DNA from: Devosia sp. A8/3-2
GTDB taxonomy: Bacteria; Pseudomonadota; Alphaproteobacteria; Rhizobiales; Devosiaceae
Direction of reading: 5' to 3'
Assembly: GCA_025452255.1 (NCBI GenBank)
Contig: CP104974.1
Span: forward strand, 1,489,001 to 1,553,000
Length of the DNA stretch: 64,000 bases
Shown here: positions 1 through 11,151 of the stretch, one piece after another
Layout of the letters: each line of letters opens with the position of its first letter
Position numbering within the stretch: position 1 is the first letter of the stretch
Made by a program: the position numbers and the translations under genes
Notes under the pieces: model-generated
What the model was told of the DNA's origin: nothing
Seen by the model: the letters and a program-made list of their open reading frames with translations, nothing else
The model's database searches: none

Positions 1-870
1 ATGGCCGGCTTGGCCTCGATGTCGGGCTTGGCGGTTGGCTCGGGCACCGGTTCGGCTTTGGCCTCGGCGGTTTTGCCCGTGATGGTCGGTTCGGTCAGTT
101 TGAGCTCGGGCGTTGCCAGCGGCTGGGCGTTGGCAGTGGTTTCGACCTTGATGGCGGTGCGGGCGACGAGCTTGTCGAGCGCGGCTTGCAGATCGGCATC
201 GAGCTCGGTGCTGGCCGGGTCCATACCGAGGGCAGCAAGCGCCTCGGGTGCCACGTCGCCAGCACTGAGGGCCTTGGCGAGGGCGGCGAGTTTATTGCCC
301 ATATCGGCTAATTGCTGGGAAAGTTCTGCATTGGCCGAGACATCGGTGGCCGCATTGCCGCCCTGTAGCGACAGCGCGAGCGGGGCGAGGGCCTTGGCCA
401 ATAGATCGGTGGCGCCGGTACCGGTCGCGCCATTGGCGAGGGCGGTCAACTCGGCCGCGCTGGGCAAGTTATCGAACGAGACGCCCGTGGCCTTGGCCAA
501 CGCTTCGAGCGCCGCGGTGAGATCGGTCGTTTCTCGGTCGGTTGGGGCTTTGCCCGCCTCAAGGCTGGCGCTGAGCTTGGCGAGGCGATCAGAGCAGGTC
601 GGCCAATTGGCCTTTGGGCGGCGCCGGCTGGATAGGCGTGGCGGAATCGACCGGCGCGGCGACGGCTCGGGGATCATCGGCTTTGCGGTCTTCGTCATCG
701 GCACGGGATTTGGACGGTTCGCTGGCGGGCGCAGGCTTGACGGGCGCAGATTTGCTGACGTCGTCGAGCAGTTCGGCAAAGGCGTCGTGCCGCGCCAAAG
801 CCTGCCCATTGAGGCTCTTGCTGAGAGTGCCGGTGGCGGTCGAGGTCAAGACGGTCAGATTTGATGCCAC
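1..870 (-). CDS. Ala/Pro/Lys-rich protein, N-terminal part (FliK-like composition), runs off the window
   Basis: Read on the minus strand this is an N-terminal region rich in Ala, Pro, Lys and Glu, with no signal peptide. It begins near a GTG at 870, runs about 93 residues, then changes frame near 590, where a short frame stops at ADLL and the neighbouring frame carries on with a helical Leu/Ala-rich stretch (LAKLSASLEAGKAPTDRE and onward), followed by EP/AK-rich low complexity up to base 1. That composition resembles the N-terminal half of flagellar hook-length control protein FliK. The conserved FliK C-terminal domain would lie outside the window, so the assignment is weak. A TTG at 930 is an alternative start. 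The plus-strand open frame over the same bases is a shadow. Confidence 0.4.
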
Positions 871-1134
871 GCTAAGCGGACCCGTAAAAGTGGGACTAAT
901 CCGGCAATAGCAATGCAAGAGGGGTGCCAATTGGTAGGCCGGTACATTGTTGTTCTAATTCAACGTGTTACCTTTCGCGCTGGACAACGTCATTAGGTCT
1001 TGCCTCGGCAGAAAAGGCGGGTGACGGCAATTGTTGCCGGGTATTGCAAGCCGATTGCACGAGCGAGCGGAACGGAGTATGGAGCGGGCCTTAAATCGTC
1101 CGCTGGCCCTTGAACCCAACCGGATAGAGGAATG

Positions 1135-2285
1135 ATGTTGAACTCGCTTGATATTGCCAAGCGTCCTGAGGACACGCGCATTGTTGTCGCGATGTCGGGG
1201 GCGTGGATTCTTCGGTCGTGGCGGGCCTGTTGGCCCGGCAGGGTTATGACGTGGTCGGGGTGACGCTCCAGCTCTACGATCATGGCGAAGCCACCCATCG
1301 CAAGGGCGCGTGCTGCGCCGGGCAGGATATCCATGACGCGCGGCGCGTGGCCGCGACTCTGGGCATTCCCCATTATGTGCTCGATTATGAAGAGCGCTTC
1401 AAAAAGAGCGTGATCGCGCCCTTCGCCAATGCCTATCAGCAGGGCGAAACGCCGGTGCCGTGCATTGCCTGCAACCAGTCGGTCAAGTTCGTCGATCTGA
1501 TGACGGTAGCGCAGGATCTGGGCGCCGATGCCTTGGCGACGGGGCATTATGTGCAGAGCAGGTTGGGGGCGGATGGGCGGCGGCAGCTGTTCCGGCCGGT
1601 CGATGCCGAACGGGACCAGACCTATTTCCTGTTTGCCACCACGCAGGAGCAACTCGATTACCTGCGCTTCCCGCTGGGCGGCATGGGCAAGGCCGAGGTG
1701 CGTGAACTGGCGCGTGAAATGGGGCTGGAAATCGCCGAGAAGCACGACAGCCAAGATATCTGCTTTGTGCCGCAGGGCAAATATGCCGACATCATCCGCA
1801 AGATGCATCCCGAGGCGGTGGCGACGGGCGAGATCGTGCATCTGGATGGCCGCGTGCTGGGGACGCATGAGGGCATCGTCAATTACACTGTGGGGCAGCG
1901 CAAGGGCTCAGGGATCGCCGCGGCCGAGCCGCTCTATGTGATCAAGCTCGAGCACAAGACGGGCCGCGTCATCGTGGGGCCGCGCGAGGCGCTCAAGACC
2001 CATACCGTGCGCTTGCGCAACGTGAATTGGCTGGGCGGCCGGCCTTTGGCCGAACTGAGCGCCGGCAATGGCGCGCCGGTCGAGGTCAAGGTGCGCTCGA
2101 CGCGGGGACCGCAGCCCGCCGTCGTGCAGATGCGCGGCGAAGATGTATTCGTGACGCTGGTGTCAGGCGAATATGGCATTTCGCCGGGCCGGGCCTGTGT
2201 GTTTTACGCCGATGATACACCAACCTCGGAAGTCTGGGGCGGCGGGTTTATCGTGGAAGCGGTGCCGGCGGTGTTTGCGGCTTAG
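1135..2285 (+). CDS. mnmA: tRNA-specific 2-thiouridylase MnmA (one frameshift)
   Basis: MnmA thiolates U34 of tRNA Lys/Glu/Gln in the cytoplasm, using ATP and a persulfide relayed by sulfur carriers. The PP-loop SGGVDSS lies at about residue 21, the nucleophile region PCIACN has Cys near 110 and 113, and the second catalytic Cys sits in QDICFVP near 210; length is about 383 residues, normal for the family. A G is missing from the homopolymer inside the PP-loop codons (about 1197-1202), so the first 22 codons lie in another frame from the rest. The ATG pair at 1132/1135 follows AGAGG; 1135 gives the better spacing. The gene stands alone and is followed by a hairpin. Confidence 0.93.
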
Positions 2286-2294
2286 ATGGAAATT

Positions 2295-2317
2295 CCTTCT
2301 CCCATGTGGGGAGAAGG
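2295..2317. repeat. REP-like hairpin after mnmA
   Basis: CCTTCTCCC and GGGAGAAGG form a perfect 9-bp stem around a short loop. No T run follows. It resembles the C/T-rich hairpin at 43192-43212, so it may be a dispersed intergenic palindrome that also ends mnmA transcription. Confidence 0.5.
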
Positions 2318-2448
2318 TACCCAAAGGACCGATAAAACGACGGGCGATAGGGTGTCGCAAGCATCGGTAAAACCGCCCGTCCGATACATGACTGACACAT
2401 ATGCCAGTTAGCACCGCCTCCGGTTGTTTATTATATCCGGAGAGCTTG

Positions 2449-4365
2449 ATGCTTTTGCGAAATCTGGGCCTGTCGACAGCGCTTGCCCCGGTGCTGACCT
2501 GTGGCGGCGCCATTGCCGATGATCTACCTGCGCGGCCCAGTGGCACGGGTGTTGAGGACAATGCACCCGTTGCCGCGGATGTGCCTGCCTATATGGACTT
2601 CGGCGCGACCAATCAGCGGGGCAAGGCGTGCATGTCCGATGTCGTGGGCAATGCGGGCGTGCGCCTGCTGTCCGGATTCCTCGATGTGTGGACGCCGCAT
2701 ACGCCATTTGTCGACGCCGATGTGGAAGCGCCCGCCGAGGGTGATTGCGCTGCTGTTGCGATGACGGACTGGGACGGGGTTCCCGGCAGCGCTACCGATG
2801 GCACCGTGGTGAACGCGGCGACACATGCGGCCAATATTGATTACGTGATCGATATCACGGCGCTGCGGACCCAGAACGAAGCCGTGCAGGCCTATCTTGA
2901 TGATCGTCGCGGCAAGAATGTCAGCATGATGGATGGCACGGGTCCGCTGGCGGATGCCCGGCGCGCGGGTGCCCGGCAATCCTCGACCATCGCCTATGTG
3001 GCGGCCGACGCGACCAGCGTGAAATATGACGATAACGGCAATAATCGCGGTGTCGGCAGCGTGGTGGATGGCGAGGAGGCCAATATGGACCTCGGCCTTG
3101 CCGTTGATCTGATTGCGGCGGCCAGTGCCGATGGTTCGACCGAACCGGCCAAGCGCTATTTCAAATATGCCCGTCCGTGGCGCTGGTCCATGGATGTGTC
3201 GGTGCTGCCGACGCTGGAGCCGGCCAAGAGTGGCTCGCCCGGCACGGACGGCGGGTTTCCGAGCGGCCACACCGCCGAAGCTCGGCGCGACGGGCTGGCA
3301 CTGGCCTATCTGGTGCCCGAGCGTTACCGGAAATCCTGACGCGGTCGGTGGAGATGGGCGATAGCCGCATCTCGGCGGGCATGCACTCGCCGCTCGACGT
3401 CATCGGCGGGCGCATGCTGGGTACGGCCGTTGTGGTCTATAACCTTAACCGACCCGAGAATGCCCAACTCAAGCAGGATGCTTATGCCCGAGCGCAGGGT
3501 TGGCTGATACGCCAGACCGGAGCCGAAACGGTCGATGGCCTCTATGCCGCCGCCCATGCGGCGCCGGTTCATGAGGATCGATTTGCTGATCCGGCAGCCA
3601 ATCTGGCCTATGTTGCGCGCCGCACCAGCTATGGCTTTGAGCCGGTGTCAGATACTGCTGCTCCGGTAGTCGTGCCCAAGGGCGCTGAAGTGTTGCTCGA
3701 AACGCGCCTGCCTTACCTTAGCGCCGAACAGCGCCGCGTTGTGCTCAAGACCACCGCCTTTGCCGCCGGTTATCCGGTGATGGATGATGCGGAGGGCTTT
3801 GGCCGTCTTGACTATATCCGGGCAGCCGATGGCTACGCGGCGTTCGATGGCGACGTTACGGTGAGCATGGATGGCGCGCTGGGCGGGTTCAATGCCCGCG
3901 ATACATGGCGCAATGATATTGCCGGCAAGGGCATGTTCACCAAGCAGGGCAGCGGCAGCCCTGGTTCTGGCCGGCGCCAACAGCTATTCGGGCGGCACGG
4001 TGATCGAGGCGGGGAGCCTGATCGCGAATAGTTCCGATGCGCTGGGTTCGGGCGATGTCTATCTTGCCGGCGGCACGCTGGAGATCGGGCAGGATGGCGT
4101 GGCGTTAAAGGGCGACTATGCTCAACTTGATGGCGCCGTACTGTCAGTCGTAGGCGCATCGCTCGATCAGGTCGCCATGGCGGTGGATAGAGACGTGGTG
4201 ATCGAGGGCGGTGTGCTCGATATCCGGGTGCCAGCAGGTTCAGGCACGGTGCAGGTCATTTCTGCTCAGGCGATCAAGGGCCGCTTCGCGGAGGTGCGCG
4301 TCAACGGTCAGCCGGCGGAGGCCAGTTATAGCGAGACCGGTGTCAGCGTAGCCCCGGGCAATTAG
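2449..4365 (+). CDS. PAP2-superfamily acid phosphatase with C-terminal autotransporter-type repeat (two frameshifts)
   Basis: This is a predicted exported phosphatase. After a signal-like N-terminus, the three PAP2 (class A acid phosphatase) motifs appear in order: K-x6-RP in KRYFKYARP, PSGH in GGFPSGHT, and SR-x5-H-x3-D in SRISAGMHSPLD. The last about 130 residues carry a glycine-rich passenger-associated repeat (LVLAGANSYSGGTVIEAGS) of the kind found in autotransporters, but no beta-barrel follows before the stop. Frame changes fall near 3330 (after VPERY) and near 3955 (CCC run before the repeat). ATG 2449 is preceded by GGAGAG; the ATG at 2401 is less likely. The catalytic triad is complete, so phosphatase activity is a fair inference, but the substrate is unknown. 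Confidence 0.8.
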
Positions 4366-4574
4366 GGCGCGACAGTTTCCGGCTCAGATTGAGCGGCCCC
4401 TGCCTCGGCGGGGGCCGTTTGCGTTGCGGCGCTATTGGCTTCACGGAGCTGCTGGTAGGCATTGATGCCGCCAAGAGATGTCGAGATGGCGATGATCACC
4501 AGCAGGGCACCCAGCGCCAGCAGCATGATACGGGCCGGTGTCAGCGCAAAGGGGCTCAGTTTGGGTTCGTCCAT
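4362..4574 (-). CDS. Small single-pass membrane protein, unknown function
   Basis: This 70-residue protein has a short charged N-terminus (MDEPKLSPFALTPAR), one strong membrane helix (IMLLALGALLVIIAI) and an Ala/Glu/Thr-rich tail, and I recognise no family. GAGG lies about 10 bases before the ATG. It converges with the PAP2 gene, the stops overlapping by a few bases, and diverges from the ECF sigma gene, which starts 114 bases away. Intact, with the GC composition of its neighbours. Confidence 0.65.
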   Translation of the reverse strand: MDEPKLSPFALTPARIMLLALGALLVIIAISTSLGGINAYQQLREANSAATQTAPAEAGAAQSEPETVAP

Positions 4575-4687
4575 CGGAAGACCTCAAAAATAAATCTGCT
4601 CAGAACCACCAAAGGAACGGGCGGGCAGCGGCGTCTTAGCACTATAAGAGGCACCAGTTAAGGCTTGCGCGAGTGTTTGCCCCCGTG

Positions 4688-5239
4688 ATGGGACTGTCTG
4701 CCGCACCACAGATCGATCATGCCGGTGCGTTGACGCGGGCGCTGGTCGCTCGCGCGCAGAATGGCGACGCCACCGCATTTGGCGAGTTGATCGAGGATCA
4801 CTATGACCTGATCTACCGCACGGCTCGGAAATGGTGCGGCAACCGCACCGATGCCGAGGATGTGGCGCAGGATGTGTGCGTCAAGCTGGGCGCGGCGATT
4901 GGCGGGTTCGATGGGCGCAGCGCCTTTCGAGCTGGGTCTATCGCATCACGCTCAATGCGGTGCGCGACATGCAGCGGGCGGCCAGCCGGCGCGGCAAATA
5001 TGCCGATGCCTATGCCGAGGTGAGCCCGGAAGATCACCCTGCCGACCGGGAGGATGCGGCGACGTCGCGTCAACTCTGGGCGGCGGTGCGGGAACTGCCC
5101 GAAAAGCAACGCGACGCGGTGTTGCTGGTTTATGCGGAGGAATTGAGCCACGGCGGCGGCCGAAATCATGGGCATCAAGGAGGCCACGGTCTCCTTTCAT
5201 GTGCATGAGGCACGCAAGACCCTAAGGGGGCTGCTATGA
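4688..5239 (+). CDS. ECF-family RNA polymerase sigma factor (two frameshifts)
   Basis: Region 2 is clear (FGELIEDHYDLIYRTARKWC, then DAEDVAQDVCVKL and SSWVYRITLNAVRDMQR), and region 4 follows (LPEKQRDAVLLVYAEELS, then GIKEATVSFHVHEARKTL), giving about 183 residues, normal for an ECF sigma. Frames change near 4925 and near 5150. The chosen start is ATG 4688; a GTG at 4673 is possible. Its TGA overlaps the ATG of the next gene (ATGA at 5236-5239), so it is translationally coupled to a membrane vWA protein. In ECF systems that position usually holds the anti-sigma factor, so the neighbour may control this sigma. Confidence 0.87.
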
Positions 5240-7403
5240 GCGAAGATATGCACGATCCATTCACGGACCTCAGCCGAGCCAAGGCGCCTGCGGGCAATGC
5301 CGACGCGAAAAAGCGCTTTGGTAGCCGGCATGGCTGCGTTCGAGGCCGCCCAGAGTGCGGCGGCACAGAAATCGGCACAAGCAACCAAAGGAAATCGCCA
5401 AGGAGGGCGTCTCAATTCCATCATCACTACCCTGAAGGGGAACTGGATCATGGATATGCGTCTTCCTATCGGCACGGCCGCCATTGCATTGCTCGTGCTG
5501 CCGCTCGGCTATCAGCTTTATAGCAGCACCTCGATGACACCGAGCCAGTCAACCAGACTGCCAGCCAGCCGCCTATCTTGTTCGATCCGCCGCCGACCAC
5601 GCTGCCCGTCGATCCGTCGACTTTGGGCGCGGCGCAAACGGAGACTGAAATTGCGGCCCCGGCGCCCCCGATCTTACCGGCGCCAGTCGATGAAACGCGT
5701 CTTCGCCAGCAAGCGGCCGAACCGCAATTCGGCGAGGAACTCACCGACAACATGTTCATCGTGCCGCCACCGGCGCCGACTACCGTCCTGCCGATGGGTG
5801 CGGTGGCGCGGGGAACGACGCCGGATTATGCAGTTGCGCCCTGAGGCCGAAGCCAGCGGCGACGAATTCACCAGCTTTGAGGAACAGCGTCTGAAGGTTG
5901 CCGCGAGCGAGCCGGTTTCGACCTTCTCGATCGATGTGGATACGGCCAGCTATTCCTATGTGCGGCGCTCGCTGGAAGAGGGCTATGTGCCCGAGCCAGA
6001 CGCGGTGCGCATCGAGGAATTGCTGAACTATTTCCCTTATGATTATGCGCCGGCTGAAAGTGCGACCTCCCCGTTCAAGCCGACCATGGCGGTGTTTCCC
6101 ACGCCGTGGAATCCCAAGACGCAGCTGCTCGAAATCGGCATCAAGGGCTATGTGCCTCCAGCCGGCGAGGACAAACCGAGCAATCTGGTGTTCCTGATCG
6201 ATACGTCAGGTTCCATGGATGAGCCGGATAAGCTGCCGCTGCTGCAGCGGGCATTCGGGCTATTGGTCGATCAGCTCTCGGGCAATGACACGGTGTCGAT
6301 CGTGGCTTATGCCGGTTCGGCTGGGGTGGTGCTGGAGCCGACCAAGGCGACGGACAAGGCCAAGATTTTGGCGGCGCTGGACCAGCTTTCGGCCGGTGGC
6401 AGCACGGCGGGCGCCGAGGGGATTGAGCTGGCCTATAAGCTGGCCGAGCAGGCCAAGGTCAGCGGAGGCACCAATCGGGTGATTCTGGCTACTGATGGCG
6501 ACTTCAATGTGGGGATCGATGACCCCGCAAAGCTCGAAGACTTTATCAAGGCCAAGCGCGAAAGCGGGGTGACGCTGTCGGTGCTGGGCTTTGGCAAGGG
6601 CAATCTGGACGACGCGACCATGCAGGCGTTGGCGCAGAACGGTAATGGCAATGCCAGCTATATCTCGAATTTCCGCGAAGCCCAGAAGGTGCTGGTGGAA
6701 GAGGTCGGTTCGACCCTGAATATGATCGCCAAGGATGTGAAAATCCGGGTGGAGTTCAATCCGGCCGTAGTCAGCGAATACCGGCTGATCGGCTATGAGA
6801 CTCAGGCGCTCAACCGCGAAGATTTCAACAATGACGCGGTGGATGCCGGCGATATCGGGGCCGGGCATACGGTGACAGCGCTCTATGAAATCACGCCGGT
6901 TGGCTCGGGCGCCGAACTGGTCGATCCGCTGCGTTATGGCGGGAGTGGCGCCGCAGCCGGTAGCAGCGAGGAAATTGCCTTCCTCAAGATGCGCTTCAAG
7001 CTGCCCGACAGCGATGTCAGCCAGCTCATCGAACAGCCGGTGACGCCCGGCGTGGTCTATGAAGATATCAGTGCAGCCAGCGATGACGCGCGGTTTGCTG
7101 CGGCCGTAGCCGCCTTCGGGCAGAAGCTCAAGGGTTCCGACTATGTCCGGGATATGAGTTGGGACGCGATCCGTGCCCCTGGCCCAATCGGGTAAGGGCG
7201 CCGATGAAAGCGGCTATCGCGCCGAATTCATCCAGCTGCTCAAGACCGCTGCCCTGCTCCAGCCCGATACGGCCCCTGCGGCACAAGACGATGCCTGCGT
7301 CCCGGCAGGCAGAAACGAACAGCGCCTGTTGAGGGCTTCCGAGCGCTGGAGCGGGCTGGATTACCAGCCCGCTCCGACTTTCGTTCCTAGACCAGCGGCT
7401 TGA
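5236..7403 (+). CDS. Membrane-anchored vWA (YfbK-like) protein, possible anti-sigma partner (several frameshifts)
   Basis: The N-terminal about 65 residues are soluble and charged ([18 protein letters not shown] onward), followed by a single membrane helix ([18 protein letters not shown]), a Pro-rich linker, a conserved pre-vWA segment ([20 protein letters not shown]), a vWA domain with an intact MIDAS motif (DTSGSM near 6205) and a DUF3520-type C-terminus. Most of the protein would be periplasmic. Frames change near 5315, 5540, 5840 and 7180. The first in-frame stop found is at 7403, but a 12-bp terminator stem lies at 7348-7375, so the true end is probably a little earlier. Coupling to the ECF gene suggests that the cytoplasmic N-terminus is an anti-sigma segment; that is inference. 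Confidence 0.8.
7348..7375. terminator. Bidirectional terminator hairpin
   Basis: GGAGCGGGCTGG and CCAGCCCGCTCC form a perfect 12-bp stem with loop ATTA, followed by a short T-rich stretch. It sits between the converging vWA and dioxygenase genes. Confidence 0.75.
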
Positions 7404-8337
7404 GATTGGCCTCGATGCTGGCGCGGCGGGGTTCGAGGAAGGGCGGCAGAGCAAGGGATTCGCCCAGCGTTTCCATCGGCTCGTCGGCGGCAAAGCCGGG
7501 CACGTCGGTGGCAATCTCGAACAGGATGCCATTGGGCTCGCGGAAATAGAGTGAGGTGAAATAATAGCGTTCCACCTCCCCGCTGGAGCGAATGCCGGCC
7601 CGGGTCACGCGGGCGATCCACTGGCGCAGACTGTCCTGATCAGGCGTGCGGAAGGCCACGTGATGCACGCCGCCAGCGCCGGGCCGGGCAGCGGCCGTGG
7701 GTGGGATCGACCACGACCTGCAGCTCGGCCGCGGGGCCGCCTTCACCCATTTCGAATACATGGGTTTCCCCCGTCGTGCTGGTGGCCGGATAAGTGCGGA
7801 CCTTGCGCATATTCATCACCCGGGTCAGCACGGCTTCGGTGCGGTCGAGCTGCGGCACAGCCGGGGAGATGGGGCCTAGTCCGATGATCTGCTTTTCGGC
7901 CGGAACCGGGCTTTTGTGCCGAGGCACGACTTTATTGGTCGCGTCGATTACCATGCGGAAACGCTGGCCCTCAAAATCCTCGAAATCGAGCGAGGTGTGG
8001 CCATTGCGTTCCTTGATGCCCGAGGTGCCCACATTGTGGTTCTGCAAATGGTCCTTCCACCATTTGAGCGTGTCCTCGCTATCGACGCGCAGGCCGGTAC
8101 GGCTGACGGTGTGGTTGCTGCGCTTTTCAGGGCCGGTTTCGAAATCGAAAAAGTCAGGTCGGCGCCGGGCGAAGCGACCCCATCGCCATAGAACAGGTGA
8201 TAGGCCGTGGTTTGGTCCTGATTGACCGTCTTCTTGATCAGCCGCATGCCTAGGGTCTGGGTATAGAAGGCCAGATTCTTGCCGGCTCGGGCGGTGACAG
8301 CGGTCAGGTGGTGGATGCCTCCGAGCTGCAAAGTCAT
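7387..8337 (-). CDS. VOC-family ring-cleaving dioxygenase, MhqO-like (two frameshifts)
   Basis: This is a glyoxalase/bleomycin-resistance-fold protein of about 315 residues with two VOC modules. The first opens with [20 protein letters not shown] and the second with [19 protein letters not shown]; the paired metal-binding His and the final Glu ([13 protein letters not shown]) are present. Such enzymes cleave hydroquinone- or catechol-like rings; the substrate cannot be read from sequence. Frames change near 8150 and near 7690. ATG 8337 follows GGAGACGAAAGCT. The gene is alone and ends at a terminator shared with the opposite gene. Confidence 0.82.
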
Positions 8338-8603
8338 AGCTTTCGTCTCCTTCATGCGGCGAACCGCGCTAACATTGCCCAAGATGTAAGTCAGAGTGCC
8401 CCGCTTGTGCAGCAGCCTAATTCCAACAAGCTGTTGCCGATAATCGAACGACGACGAGCGGACGTCGTCAAATTCGCATGCGATCCACATTTTGTCTCGG
8501 GGGACGGCAGAGGAGGGCGCTTGACAGGCCGGGACGGCAAATCTAATACGTCGACAAGCTTTTCAAGCGTCGCCATCCGGGCCTTCTGCCGGGCGGCCTT
8601 TGG

Positions 8604-8680
8604 GGCGGAGTAGCTCAGTTGGTTAGAGCAGCGGAATCATAATCCGTGTGTCCCCAGTTCAAATCTGGGCTTCGCTACCA
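8604..8680 (+). tRNA. tRNA-Met (anticodon CAT)
   Basis: A full cloverleaf of 77 bases ends in an encoded ACCA. The acceptor GGCGGAG pairs with CTTCGCT using G-U pairs, the D-loop region is TAGCTCAGTTGGTTAGAGC, the anticodon stem GCGGA/TCCGT holds loop ATCATAA with CAT at the anticodon position, and the T-arm is CCCAG TTCAAAT CTGGG. It looks like the elongator Met form; a CAT tRNA-Ile modified to lysidine cannot be fully excluded. Confidence 0.93.
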
Positions 8681-8683
8681 TTC

Positions 8684-8711
8684 AAAACCCTCGGGAAACC
8701 GAGGGTTTTTT
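8684..8711 (+). terminator. Rho-independent terminator of tRNA-Met
   Basis: CCCTCGG-GAAA-CCGAGGG has a GNRA-type loop, is preceded by AAAA and is followed by six T, three bases after the tRNA end. Confidence 0.92.
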
Positions 8712-8971
8712 GTTTGCTGAACGAGCGGGGTAGAAGCCTCGCCGAGCTTCGAGCTCTGATGATTTCGTCGTTCTTCTCGAAACATGTCTTCTCGCCGATT
8801 GCTCCTTCGCTTGCGCTGGACCCCAAAGATCGCGCCACCACCCTCTCCGCCGGCATTACCTGAAAGCGTTGGTTCGATAGTGATTTCTGGTGACAACGCA
8901 GTTGACCGAATGGCGCGCTGGGTAGCCAATGCCATGATCGCCGTGTCGTGAGGTGTGCCGGGAGTTTCGCC

Positions 8972-10062
8972 ATGAATACCCAGACGATCCGTGCGGCCTT
9001 GGGTTTTGCCGCTGCGTCACTCCTGCTGGCTGGCTGTTCCAAAGCTGAGGCGCCCGCTGCCGCGGCCCCACCCAGAACGGTCTCGGTCGTCACAGCGGCG
9101 TCCAGCGATACTGTCACCCGAGCCTCGCTGACCGGCGAGGTCAAGGCGCAGGTCCAGCAGGATCTGGCCTTCCGCACCGCCGGGCGCGTGCTCGACGTGC
9201 TGGTTGAAACCGGCGATCATGTCACCTCGGGCCAATCGCTGGCCCGGCCTCGACGCCGCCGATCAGAAGGCGAGCCTGTCGCTGGCCAATGCCTCGGTCG
9301 ATGCGGCCCGGGCCCAGCTCACCCGGGCCCAGCGCGATTTCGACCGCATCAACGCGCTGTTCACCGCCGGCAACGCCACGCGCGCCCAGTTCGAACAGGG
9401 CCAGACCGCCCTCGATAGCGCCAAGAGTTCTTTGGCAGCCGCCCAATCCCAGCAGGCATCGGCCAATGAAGTGCTGACCTATGTCGATCTCAAGGCCAAT
9501 GCCGATGGCATCATCCTGTCGTGGACCATTGAGCCGGGCCGAGTAGTCGGTGGCGGCCAGACCGTGCTGACCCCGGCGCAGGATGGCCCGCGCGACGCGG
9601 TGTTCAATATCTACGAAGCCGCGCTGACCGGCGTGCCCCATGACGTGCCGGTCGATCTGTCGCTGGTCGCCGATCCATCTATCACAGCCACCGGCACGGT
9701 CCGCGAAGTCGCCCCCACGGTGAATACCGCGACCGGCACCGTCCGCAGTCGAAGTCGGCTTCGCCGACAGCGGCGGCACCATGCCGCTCGGCGCTTCAGT
9801 CGCCGCCAGCATCGCGCTGCCGCCCATTTCCGGTTTTGCCCTGCCCCGGGGCGCCCTATTCCACGACAAGAATGGCCCCGCCGTCTGGGTGGTCGATCCA
9901 TCGGCGCAAACCGTCAGCCTCAAGTCGGTCGTCATCGACCGCTATCTGGCCGACAAGGTCATCGTCGCCTCGGGCCTGACGGCGGGCGATCTCGTCGTCA
10001 CCGCCGGCACGCAGATGCTTTATCCCGGTCAGGCCGTTACCAGCGTGGAGGCCACCCCATGA
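8972..10062 (+). CDS. RND efflux membrane fusion protein 1, lipoprotein (two frameshifts)
   Basis: This is the periplasmic adaptor of a tripartite efflux pump. It has a lipoprotein signal peptide (AASLLLAGC), the first lipoyl half-motif AGRVLDVLVETGDHVTSG, a helical hairpin rich in Ala/Gln (about residues 100-160), a second lipoyl half ending in YVDLKANADGIILSWTIEPG, and a beta-barrel plus membrane-proximal domain. Frames change near 9245 and near 9750. ATG 8972 has GGGAG seven bases upstream. Its stop overlaps the start of the next adaptor (ATGA at 10059), so the three genes to 14229 form one operon. Confidence 0.9.
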
Positions 10063-11151
10063 TTTCCGCGCTCCGCCTTGGCCTCTCCGCCACCCTCATC
10101 GCCCTGCTGCTCGCCGCCTGCGGCCAAGCCCCGGAGGCCCCTGTCGCCGAGCCGCTACGCCCGGTGCTCACCACCAATGTTACCCTTGCCACGAGCCAAA
10201 CCATCGGCCCCTTTGTCGGCAGTGTCGAACCCCGCCATGAAACCACGCTCAGCTTTCAATCGGCCGGCCGGGTGCTGACGCGCGATGTCGGCCTCGGGCG
10301 ACAGTGTTACCAAGGGCCAGATATTGGCCACGCTCGACGCCAGTGTGCAGGCATTCCAGGTCGAAACGGCGCAGGCCAATCTCGCCAGTGCGCAGGCCCA
10401 GTTCAACAATCTCTCCGCCGCCGAGGCGCGCGTCCGCCAATTGGTCTCGACCAATACCGCCGCCCAAGCCCAGCTCGACGCCGCCACCACCGCCCGCCAA
10501 ACCGCTCAGGCCCAACTCGATCAGGCCGAAGCCAATGTGACCTGCGCGCAGGACCAGCTCGGCTATGCCCAGATCGCGGCCGATGCCGATGGCGTCGTGG
10601 TCTCGACATCAGCCGAAGTAGGCCGGGTGGTCAGCGCGGGCCAGACCGTGCTGACCATGGCCCGCCCCGACCAGCGCGATGCCGTCTTCGATCTGCCCGA
10701 AAGCCTCGCCGCGACGCTGAAGGTTGGCGACAGCATTGCCGTTGCCACGACCGACGCCATTGGCGCGCAAACCAACGGCATTGTCCGCGAAATCGCGCCC
10801 AGCGCCTCGGCTACCGCCCGCCTGCGCCGCGTCCGGCTGACACTCGATGCCCCCAGTGATGCCTTCCGTCTGGGCACCACGGTCGAGGCCGTCGTCACCC
10901 TCCCGCTCGATCAGCCCCCGGCACAAATCCCGCTTACGGCCGTGCTGGGCGACGGCGACGCCGCCAAGGTCTGGGTGCTCGACCCTGCCGCCGGCACGGT
11001 CGCGACCCGCGCGGTCACAATAGCGTCCCGCACCGCCTCCACCGCCGCCATCAGCACCGGCCCGGCCGAAGGCGACCGCGTCGTCACCGCCGGCATCAAT
11101 AGCCTCAGCGAAGGCCAAAAGGTCCTCGTCAGCGAAGGAAACCCGGAATGA
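10059..11151 (+). CDS. RND efflux membrane fusion protein 2, lipoprotein (one frameshift)
   Basis: This second adaptor gene in the operon has a lipoprotein signal (IALLLAACGQ), the lipoyl half AGRVLTRDV, then after a frame change near 10290 SASGDSVTKGQILATLD, a long Ala/Gln helical hairpin, the second lipoyl half (YAQIAADADGVVVSTSAEVG) and a beta-barrel domain ending near SLSEGQKVLVSEG. It starts and stops by ATGA overlaps with both neighbours. It is homologous in layout to the first adaptor, which suggests duplication within the operon; whether both join one pump is unknown. Confidence 0.9.

Noticed and set aside
1..864. Open plus-strand frame of 287 codons
   Set aside because: Ser/Ala/Val-rich translation is the antisense of a coherent Ala/Pro/Lys protein on the minus strand; no ribosome site or family.
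4900..5200. Programmed frameshifting in the ECF sigma gene
   Set aside because: No slippery heptamer or following structure that stands out, and similar breaks occur in most long genes of the window.
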